A stretch of 64,000 nucleotides of DNA from Hyphomicrobiales bacterium (GTDB lineage Bacteria; Pseudomonadota; Alphaproteobacteria; Rhizobiales; Rhizobiaceae). The notes below the pieces were generated by a model that saw only the letters and a list, made by a program, of their open reading frames with translations, was not told where the DNA came from and searched no databases. Positions 58,072 through 64,000 of this stretch are shown piece after piece; within the stretch, counting starts at the first letter, position 1, and each line of letters starts with the position of its first letter. Position numbers and translations under genes: made by a program. Location of the stretch: positions 81,760 to 145,759 of the forward strand of contig JAJFHU010000028.1 in assembly GCA_021775455.1 (NCBI GenBank), read 5' to 3'.

Positions 58072-58950
58072 ATGATCAAACTAGAAATGTTACGCTGTTT
58101 TGTTGCTGTTGCTCAGGGAGGAAATCTCTCCGTGGCGGCGGACAAGTTGGGGCGCACGCAGTCAGCCATCTCAATGGCTTTAAAGCAACTTGAAGCCGAA
58201 CTTGGTGCGGAGCTCTTTGAACCAGGTCGCAAGGACAGGCTTACAGCTCTTGGTAAACACACACTTGGGCATGTAACCAAATCGATCGAGCACTTCGATC
58301 AATCTGTCCAGTCAATTCAGTCATTTGCAGCCTCAAAAACATTACATATCCGAATTGCCTCTGTTCCTTCGGCTGCGCAGGTAATCCTTCCTTCAGTATT
58401 GGAGAAGCTCATGCAGCTTTATCCAGATGTCCATGTAGAACTGAGAGACATGGACTCAGCATCAGTCATCCGGGAATTGCGCCTGGAAACTGTAGACATC
58501 GGAATAGCATCCAATGTGGTGGATTCTCGAGATCTAGACCGCAAGCACCTGATCTCGGACGCATTTGGTATTGTCTGCCACCCTGACGATAATTTGATCG
58601 AGCCTGGTGAAAGTCTCGATTGGGAGAAATTCGGGTCGCGGCCATTCCTTGCAAATGGATTATGTAAATCAATTGATGATGAAGGTTTTCAGAAACTATT
58701 GAGCAAATCGAAGCTGATGGTATTGAATACCGGATCGCTGATGGCAATGGTACGCAACCGAATGGGCATTACCTTGCTGCCAAAACTACTTGTTGGAAAT
58801 TCGGGATGGGACCTGCAATTTCACGAGTTTCAGGATACAGCATTACGCCGTGACTTGTATGTCGTGCGTCGCGCTGCAAAGGCCCTAAGTCAGGAAGCGG
58901 AAGTCCTGATGAACCTGGTTTTCGATGCTGCGAAAGACGCTGTCGGCTAG
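58072..58950 (+). CDS. LysR-family regulator
   Basis: A 292-residue regulator. IKLEMLRCFVAVAQGGNLSVAADKLGRTQSAISMALKQLEAELGAELF is the HTH; the effector domain follows (LHIRIASVPSAAQVILPSVLEKLMQLYPDVHVEL). Divergent from the aldehyde dehydrogenase/dipeptidase operon with an N11 dyad between, so it almost certainly controls it. Confidence 0.9.
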   Translation: MIKLEMLRCFVAVAQGGNLSVAADKLGRTQSAISMALKQLEAELGAELFEPGRKDRLTALGKHTLGHVTKSIEHFDQSVQSIQSFAASKTLHIRIASVPSAAQVILPSVLEKLMQLYPDVHVELRDMDSASVIRELRLETVDIGIASNVVDSRDLDRKHLISDAFGIVCHPDDNLIEPGESLDWEKFGSRPFLANGLCKSIDDEGFQKLLSKSKLMVLNTGSLMAMVRNRMGITLLPKLLVGNSGWDLQFHEFQDTALRRDLYVVRRAAKALSQEAEVLMNLVFDAAKDAVG

Positions 58951-59033
58951 TTCCTAAATCTTTAAGGTTGCGCCCTACGTGTCAGGATTGATACTGACAG
59001 CAAGTTGTATCCAACAGGCACGGACCAAGCGGC

Positions 59034-60182
59034 ATGAACACAAAAGAAATGCTGGAAAAGCTTATTTCCTTCAATACGGTTAGTCGGGAATCCAATCTCG
59101 CCTTGATTGAATTCGTGCGGGAATTTCTCGAAAGCCACGGGGTACGATCAGAACTCACCCACAATGACGAAAAAACCAAAGCCAATCTGCACGCCGTGAT
59201 TGGACCGAAAGATGTACCTGGCGTCATGCTCTCCGGCCACAGCGACGTGGTTCCTGTTAATGGTCAGGACTGGTCATCAGATCCGTTCTCCATGTGGGAG
59301 GCAGAGGGTAAACTCTATGGTCGTGGAACTGCCGACATGAAGGGGTTTATTGCCAGTACGCTTGCACTTGTTCCTGCAGCAACGAAGACAAATCTAAAGC
59401 GGCCCATTCATCTTGCATACTCGTATGACGAAGAAATTGGCTGCATCGGGGTTCGCCGAATGATCGACGTGTTGGCAGAAGCGCCTGTAAAACCCGCCTT
59501 TTGCATTATTGGCGAACCCACCAGTATGGGTGTTGCAATCGGTCACAAGGGCAAAACCGGAGCAGACTGTACCTGCCACGGCGTGGAAGCGCATTCCGCA
59601 CTCGCTCCCACTGGCCTAAATGCAATTTACCTTGCCAGCGAGATGATCGGAGAAATTCGAAATTTACAGGAAGAAGTGAAAAAAACCGGCTACCGCGACA
59701 GTGAGTATGCGGTGCCATACACAACGTTACATGTGGGTACGATCAATGGCGGCACGGCTTTGAACATCGTGCCCAACGAATGCAGTTTCAAATTTGAAAT
59801 ACGCAATCTTTCCCAGGATGATCCGATTGCGTTGATGAAAAGGCTTGACGCGAAAGCCAGCGAGATATCATCCCGTGCCCAGAAGGATTTTCCAGGTGCC
59901 GAAGTCAATATTGAGATATTCAACGAGTATCCGGGACTGGACACCGATCCAAACGCAGAAATTGTTACTTATGTGAAGTCGTTGATCGAGGCGAATGATC
60001 ATTTCAAAGTTGCATTCGGTACCGAAGGTGGGCTGTTTCAAGAGCGGCTTGGCATTCCTACAGTTGTATGCGGGCCGGGATCAATGGAGCAGGGTCACAA
60101 GGCAGATGAATTTGTAGAAATTTCGCAACTTGAAAAATGTGACCGGTTTTTAGGGCGGCTTTTGGCTGACTTGCAAAACTAG
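59034..60182 (+). CDS. argE: acetylornithine deacetylase-like (ArgE) M20 peptidase
   Basis: A 382-residue di-zinc hydrolase. VMLSGHSDVVPVNGQDW (first Zn His/Asp), LYGRGTADMKGFIAS, AYSYDEEIGCIGVR (catalytic Glu EE) and GHKGKTGADCTCHG, HVGTINGGTALNIVPNEC, TEGGLFQERLGIPTVVCGPGSMEQGHKADEFV are all ArgE features. It deacylates N-acetylornithine or a related N-acyl amino acid. Because LysR and the catabolic operon are adjacent, an N-acyl amino acid of that route is a reasonable alternative. Confidence 0.8.
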   Translation: MNTKEMLEKLISFNTVSRESNLALIEFVREFLESHGVRSELTHNDEKTKANLHAVIGPKDVPGVMLSGHSDVVPVNGQDWSSDPFSMWEAEGKLYGRGTADMKGFIASTLALVPAATKTNLKRPIHLAYSYDEEIGCIGVRRMIDVLAEAPVKPAFCIIGEPTSMGVAIGHKGKTGADCTCHGVEAHSALAPTGLNAIYLASEMIGEIRNLQEEVKKTGYRDSEYAVPYTTLHVGTINGGTALNIVPNECSFKFEIRNLSQDDPIALMKRLDAKASEISSRAQKDFPGAEVNIEIFNEYPGLDTDPNAEIVTYVKSLIEANDHFKVAFGTEGGLFQERLGIPTVVCGPGSMEQGHKADEFVEISQLEKCDRFLGRLLADLQN

Positions 60183-60189
60183 AATTGAT

Positions 60190-60264
60190 TGGCTGGGGTG
60201 GAAGGATTCGAACCTTCGCATGGCGATACCAAAAACCGCTGCCTTACCGCTTGGCTACACCCCA
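60190..60264 (-). tRNA. tRNA-Gln (anticodon UUG)
   Basis: Acceptor stem TGGGGTG/CACCCCA, D arm AGCCAAGCGGTAAGGC, anticodon stem GCGGT/ATCGC around loop TTTTGGT (anticodon TTG), T arm GAAGGTTCGAATCCTTC, discriminator G, and an encoded CCA at 60190-60192. Plain cloverleaf. Confidence 0.95.
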
Positions 60265-60586
60265 ACGACGATGCTTCTATAATAGCAAGTTCAAAAAGCT
60301 GCAAGCAAACACTTGTTGATATTCGTGTTTATAGCCAACAAACGTGGGGGCAGAATGGTTCGGTAAGGCGTGGTGTTTCAACCATCTTTTGTGGCAACTG
60401 TGTATTACACAATTTCCAAAACTTATTCTGACCAAGCGTGGCAATTTTTGTACTTTAATTATGGCTGCAAAATTGAATTACAAATTTCTGTAATTAAAGT
60501 TTGGAAGGCGCTTGCGCGACCTGAACATTTACCACGCCTGTTCTTTGTTGTACGTCCTGAATTCGGCTTGAACGGGAGTGCGGGGG
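60265..60586. promoter_or_regulatory. intergenic with palindrome AATTACA-N6-TGTAATT
   Basis: No gene. At 60476-60495 a 20-bp dyad (AATTACA, AATTTC, TGTAATT) lies 91 bp before the next gene and may be an operator. TTACA-N6-TGTAA style sites occur for several regulator families; I cannot name one. Confidence 0.45.
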
Positions 60587-61303
60587 ATGAAGACAGAAAC
60601 AAACCATCTGGATATTACCGGTGCGATTGAGATTATCCGAAAGGATTTGAAGCGCTTCGATCTCACCCCACATGAGCATTATGATTTTTCACTTCTGAAA
60701 CGAACCGTCGATGAGATGGGCCTTCAGAATGTTTCCGGACAATTTTCAGAATCCACATTTGATCTGTTCTATAAGAACGGGTTCTGGATCAGCTTTAACG
60801 ACAAGAACGGCCGCTGTGCCGCGCTAAAGGCGGTGCGATATCTGGATCAAGGGGACACGCCCCTTACTGAGCTTTGGCAAAAGGAGCAAACGCGAATTTA
60901 TGACAAACCAAATTTGATAGGAAATGATCATGCCCCAACCGCATTCGATATCAAAGGCATGGTTGGTTACTCGGGAGAATTTGTACTGCTTCCCGAATAT
61001 CATGGCACAGGAATATCCGGGAATATGGTGTTCCTGAGTTTTTTACTTGCCCTGTTAAAATATGACGTTGACTGGATTTACGGGCTCATGAACAAAAACC
61101 TGGCCCATTCCAGTTTTCCGAATGATTGTGGTTATACGGTTATTGAGGCAGGTGGGACTGACTGGATCACACCGCCACCAGGCATACAAAAAGACGATTA
61201 TCTGGTTGCTGTTCCCGCATCACGCATTCGCCATCGCGCAAGACTTATAGCAACTGCAGGCTCAATGAGACCGGTAGCCAAGAAACAGCACAAAAAAAAG
61301 TAA
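60587..61303 (+). CDS. hypothetical protein, possibly acyltransferase-like
   Basis: A 238-residue protein; ATG 60587 is chosen with GGGAG upstream (GTG at 60578 possible). The middle (GYSGEFVLLPEYHGTGISGNMVFLSFLLALLKYDVDWIYGLMNKNL) has the strand-turn-helix style of a GNAT acyl-CoA site (VLLPEYHGTGIS), but the signature is too weak to assign. The Lys-rich tail is probably flexible. Convergent with the next gene, ending six bases before it. Confidence 0.6.
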   Translation: MKTETNHLDITGAIEIIRKDLKRFDLTPHEHYDFSLLKRTVDEMGLQNVSGQFSESTFDLFYKNGFWISFNDKNGRCAALKAVRYLDQGDTPLTELWQKEQTRIYDKPNLIGNDHAPTAFDIKGMVGYSGEFVLLPEYHGTGISGNMVFLSFLLALLKYDVDWIYGLMNKNLAHSSFPNDCGYTVIEAGGTDWITPPPGIQKDDYLVAVPASRIRHRARLIATAGSMRPVAKKQHKKK

Positions 61304-61308
61304 CGTAC

Positions 61309-61791
61309 TCAGTTCAGCAGGCGATTTTCCAAAACCACACCTGCAAATCCAAATAATTTTCGGCTGCGAACCGGTGTACGGAATTGCGCAACCAGACGCA
61401 TAAAAGTCATTGAACGCAAACCGTCATCGCAGGTTACGGCTGCATTGCAAAGTTCACAGGCCAGAAGCTCATCCCGTGATTTTTCATATGCAACTGCTGC
61501 TTCCTTTTCCAGTAGAGGATCAGGTGTTGCCGGGTTTTGGATGATACCTTCAGCCCATTTATGGCCAAAAACCTGCCGTGTGCTGGCATTGGATCCAACG
61601 GCAATTATGGGAGGACAAACCGTCAAGTCATCCCGATTGGCGCATAGAGTCAGATTGCCATAATATTGATGGAAGTATTCATCAATTTCACCATCGTTGA
61701 AGCGAACGTAGTCGGCAATGGATACGATTACCGAGAATTTGTCTCGGTCCAGCAATTCCGGATTCTGTGGGACTGATTCAAACCAGCTCAT
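61309..61791 (-). CDS. hypothetical protein
   Basis: A 160-residue soluble protein. Its N-terminal FSVIVSIADYVRFNDGEIDEYFHQYYGN and central ACELCNAAVTCDDGLRSMT (three Cys) are the most distinctive parts. No family recognised. It overlaps the 75-residue gene upstream by four bases (ATGA), so they form an operon. Confidence 0.6.
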   Translation of the reverse strand: MSWFESVPQNPELLDRDKFSVIVSIADYVRFNDGEIDEYFHQYYGNLTLCANRDDLTVCPPIIAVGSNASTRQVFGHKWAEGIIQNPATPDPLLEKEAAVAYEKSRDELLACELCNAAVTCDDGLRSMTFMRLVAQFRTPVRSRKLFGFAGVVLENRLLN

Positions 61792-62015
61792 TTTTCCATC
61801 TGTCCAATAATGTTTTCCATATGGTCGAGGTAATCATACACCCCTTCCCGGATGAACAATTCATCAATGGAAGCGACGTTATAGTGATCCATTAGCCAGG
61901 CAACGGCAATCCACTCCAGACCATTTTCCTTGATCTTTTCCTCAAGTACCGTGAGCTTGCGCACCCTTGAGGCAAGAGGCGCCTCATTCAACCCCAATTC
62001 TTCACGCTTCATCAT
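61788..62015 (-). CDS. small hypothetical protein
   Basis: A 75-residue acidic helical protein (LEEKIKENGLEWIAVAWLMDHYNVASIDELFI). No family recognised. Translationally coupled to the downstream 160-residue gene, and 91 bases downstream of the XRE regulator on the same strand. Confidence 0.55.
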   Translation of the reverse strand: MMKREELGLNEAPLASRVRKLTVLEEKIKENGLEWIAVAWLMDHYNVASIDELFIREGVYDYLDHMENIIGQMEK

Positions 62016-62106
62016 AAGATCCGGTCATACCCGTGGAAATCGCAACAATAACCCAATTTAAAGCAGTGCAACCGCAAATTGGGAAATTAATTGTTTTAAA
62101 CCTGAA

Positions 62107-62529
62107 TCAATCTCCTTTACGCAACTCTGACAAATGAATGTATGCCTTGGCGATAGAAGCGGAGATATCTTCTGAAGTGTTGCCGCTCGAAAGAACCATC
62201 GCACCGCTGTCCACCAGTGTTTCGTGTACCAGTTTCACAGCACTTTCCAGCGCTCGGTAATCGATGCCCTGTTTACCCATTGCTGCTGCAATGGAGTCTT
62301 TTTCTTTTTGTATTGCGGGTGCAGTTGCCTCTCCGTAACGCAGATACACTGGTGAAATACCAAGCGTACCAGCCAGTTTTTCCACAATGTCTCCGCGGGG
62401 ATTGTGAATTACGCCATCCAGATATTTATAGAGATTGCCTGATTCCACCCCGGAGCGTCTGGAAAACTCCGCTACCGACCAGCCGGTTTTCTTGAATTCT
62501 TCATTCAGTCTATTGGCCCAGTCGTGCAT
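62107..62529 (-). CDS. XRE/Cro-CI-type HTH regulator
   Basis: A 140-residue protein. WANRLNEEFKKTGWSVAEFSRRSGVESGNLYKYLDGVIHNPRGDIVEKLAGTLGIS is a lambda-repressor-like HTH; the second half is an ~60-residue helical tail without an obvious protease site. It likely represses its own transcription through the palindrome at 62544-62559, just upstream of its start. Confidence 0.85.
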   Translation of the reverse strand: MHDWANRLNEEFKKTGWSVAEFSRRSGVESGNLYKYLDGVIHNPRGDIVEKLAGTLGISPVYLRYGEATAPAIQKEKDSIAAAMGKQGIDYRALESAVKLVHETLVDSGAMVLSSGNTSEDISASIAKAYIHLSELRKGD

Positions 62530-62543
62530 TAGCAGAATTTTTC

Positions 62544-62559
62544 CCTTGAATTTTCAAGG
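62544..62559. promoter_or_regulatory. palindrome CCTTGAA-TT-TTCAAGG, XRE operator candidate
   Basis: Perfect 7-bp arms with a two-base centre, 15 bp before the XRE ATG (62529), i.e. in its promoter/leader. The 62560-63048 stretch has no gene; it contains an AT-rich promoter near its end. Confidence 0.6.
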
Positions 62560-62970
62560 CTATATATCCATTTTTTTATATAAATTTGTCAATAAATTAC
62601 AATTGTAGAGCACTTATGAATTGCACGAATTGGTGATTGGAACGCTGATTATCTGACACTTTGAGGTGGATTGTATTTCTACACATTTAATGAATTGCTT
62701 GGGGCAATACGCGGTCATGGAATTTGAAAAGCCCATCTTTCTTGAAGTAGTGCCTGATCCTGCAAACTACTCATGTCGAGGGTGATGCGTGCCGAATTCG
62801 CGTTGATCCAACAAGAAGCTACAAGCAAACACTTACCAAATTTGCGCGACCCCATTTGCCGCACATTCTTCCTTGCAACTGTACGGGCGTGTAACCAGTC
62901 TCAATCAATTTTTAACAATCGTAAAATTAACAATTCATGTGCTCAACCAGCGCGCCGGACAACCGCATAT

Positions 62971-62999
62971 TTGACATTTTTCTTTTATTATTATATATA
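62971..62999 (+). promoter_or_regulatory. strong sigma70-type promoter
   Basis: TTGACA at 62971-62976 and TATATA at 62994-62999 (17-bp spacer), in a T-rich stretch, 50 bases ahead of the small basic gene. Confidence 0.6.
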
Positions 63000-63048
63000 T
63001 AATAAAATATTTGATTACTACGCAAGGGAGAAAATTCAGGAGGCTGCA

Positions 63049-63225
63049 ATGTTTGCACCCATTTCCCGTACCATTAACCACGGTATGCAAGATATGAAGA
63101 GGCGCCACAAAGAACGCCTGGAAAAGGCGGCCATGGTGGAAGCAATCAGAGCAAGGATGAAGAAGACCAGGCAAAAATATCCAAAACACCGTAAAAATGC
63201 AGGTTGGAATTTGATACGCAGTTAA
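63049..63225 (+). CDS. short basic protein
   Basis: A 58-residue, highly Lys/Arg-rich protein (MKRRHKERLEKAAMVEAIRARMKKTRQK). ATG 63049 has AGGAGG six bases upstream and a strong promoter 50 bases earlier, so expression is likely. No family recognised; a nucleic-acid-binding or ribosome-related role is possible but unsupported. Confidence 0.6.
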   Translation: MFAPISRTINHGMQDMKRRHKERLEKAAMVEAIRARMKKTRQKYPKHRKNAGWNLIRS

Positions 63226-63426
63226 GATCAAAGCCACAATGGCGCTGATAGCCTAAATCAGACCCATAATCTGACTGAAAATCAAAGCTTGTCGCTTGGC
63301 CTGATCGGATTCTTTAAACTTATTACGTTGACAATATTACGTTCACAGTCATCCTGAAGCCTGCTTTCCCAGACTTCGATCCCAATTCAGAAATTGAAGC
63401 CTGGTTCGGTTAGTTACAGCGGCATT

Positions 63427-63768
63427 TTATGCACAACAACAGCTATAGCAGTAACACATCAATACGCCGCGAGGCCCTACTTCAAAGGCATACCTGGGGC
63501 CAGCACGCAAAAACATCCAATCACCCTGTTCAAGCTCGATACCTTCATAAACCATCGAACCATCCATTATGAACCGAATTCCGTCACCTTCATCATGGGA
63601 GTGCTCAGGAACCTTGGTGTTTGCCTCTCCCCTGGATATATACATTGATGAAGCCTTGTCCAAAAATACAGGGAGTTGATAAAGGGTGAGGCAGAACTGG
63701 AAGTTTTTTCTCTTGTTCGGCTGAAATTGACTGGAAATGGCGGGTTTTTGGCTGTAAAAGGCTATCAA
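63427..63768 (-). CDS. cupin-fold protein, N-terminus uncertain
   Basis: A 113-residue frame; the cupin part is VPEHSHDEGDGIRFIMDGSMVYEGIELEQGDWMFLRAGPRYAFEV (HxH...G, then a motif 2 without the usual His). It ends in a Cys-rich CYCYSCCCA. The first ~40 residues look atypical; a later ATG (63645) gives a shorter version. No ribosome site is clear, so it may be a fragment. Confidence 0.45.
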   Translation of the reverse strand: MIAFYSQKPAISSQFQPNKRKNFQFCLTLYQLPVFLDKASSMYISRGEANTKVPEHSHDEGDGIRFIMDGSMVYEGIELEQGDWMFLRAGPRYAFEVGPRGVLMCYCYSCCCA

Positions 63769-63980
63769 AGTTCCAAATGAACGAATTCAACGTTCTGATT
63801 TTCAAGGGATTTTATTGATTTGGAGTGGGTGCTATCCAGGGTCAGGACCCGTTAATTATTGCAAAATGGTGGGAGGGAATTTGGCTGGATGACAGGCGTG
63901 AATGCGCAGGAAACCATAAGGTTTGCAAACATTCACAACGCATCAGGCGGGCAAATTCATCCCATCCAGAGGACGCGTAC

Positions 63981-64000
63981 CATGACTTCGAACTACTTTG
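63981..64000 (+). CDS. partial gene at the window edge
   Basis: ATG at 63981 preceded by AGAGGA at a workable distance; only six codons (MTSNYF) are in the window, so nothing more can be said. Confidence 0.3.

Noticed and set aside
62773..63048. 92-codon N-terminal extension of the small basic protein
   Set aside because: The strong promoter and AGGAGG sit inside it, so the ATG at 63049 is the true start.
1..64000. CRISPR array or rRNA genes
   Set aside because: No regularly spaced repeat-spacer units or rRNA-like sequence was seen anywhere in the window.

Overview
The window looks like chromosomal DNA of a marine, moderate-GC alphaproteobacterium, most likely of the Hyphomicrobiales (Rhizobiales). 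The reasons are a DUF6074 gene, a rhizobial-type copper oxidase/cytochrome cluster, a GlnT-GlxBCD methylamine-type module, a GlxA-family regulator beside a dimethylglycine/sarcosine dehydrogenase-like enzyme, and many small-molecule dehydrogenases. The taxonomic call is inference from gene content; no rRNA is present.

Layout. (1) 1-1.6 kb: an accessory operon of small, partly overlapping genes of prophage/plasmid flavour. (2) 1.8-9.5 kb: an AT-rich island with a STAS-less SulP permease, two glycosyltransferases, a sulfotransferase-like protein, an IS3 remnant and an NTF2-like gene. Three diverged copies of a ~200-250 bp repeat sit at its edges. (3) 9.6-13.2 kb: a periplasmic copper module (Cys-rich exported protein, multicopper oxidase, two c-type cytochromes, DUF411). 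(4) 13.4-15.1 kb: a complete-looking IS1182-family element with imperfect 29-bp inverted repeats. (5) 15.2-24.3 kb: cupin, unknown protein, glxD-glxC-glxB and a glutamine-synthetase-like gene on the minus strand. Opposite them are a FadR-type GntR regulator, a second glutamine-synthetase-like gene (glnT) and an EamA exporter. (6) 24.3-34.7 kb: a GC-rich unexplained block, two MscS channels, a peroxiredoxin-like protein, a methyltransferase/acyltransferase pair, and an SLC13-type transporter. (7) 34.7-47.9 kb: amine and one-carbon metabolism (isochorismatase-like, flavin amine oxidase, divergent SHMT-fold enzyme, atypical SDR, LysR, DUF1330 with a frameshift, DUF1326, GlxA/GbdR-like regulator, dimethylglycine/sarcosine dehydrogenase-like, cupin, 2OG oxygenase, DUF971, acetylpolyamine-amidohydrolase-like, rhodanese). 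(8) 48.0-48.9 kb: a VapC-type toxin with an unusual antitoxin. (9) 48.9-53.2 kb: SBP56/methanethiol oxidase-ferredoxin-CoA-binding operon, IclR and two acetyltransferases. (10) 53.2-60.2 kb: a tight operon (aldehyde dehydrogenase, M19 dipeptidase-like, unknown 569-residue protein, DUF3726) divergent from a LysR, then ArgE-like and tRNA-Gln(UUG). (11) 60.3-64 kb: small unknown genes, an XRE regulator with an operator-like palindrome, a short basic protein and a cupin.

How it fits together. Several modules converge on methylated amines and C1 units: GlnT plus GlxBCD resemble gamma-glutamylmethylamide/N-methylglutamate synthesis; the dimethylglycine dehydrogenase-like enzyme would release formaldehyde-level C1 units; SBP56 homologues oxidise methanethiol. 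The strongest candidates for something undescribed are three. One is the LysR-controlled operon at 53.2-58.0 kb, whose dipeptidase homologue lacks two classical metal ligands and which carries two proteins of unknown function. Another is the toxin-antitoxin locus, with its antitoxin combining a DUF7662-like N-terminus and a typical antitoxin tail. The third is the pair of glutamine-synthetase paralogues facing each other across a GntR gene with a helically phased ACCAAT array.
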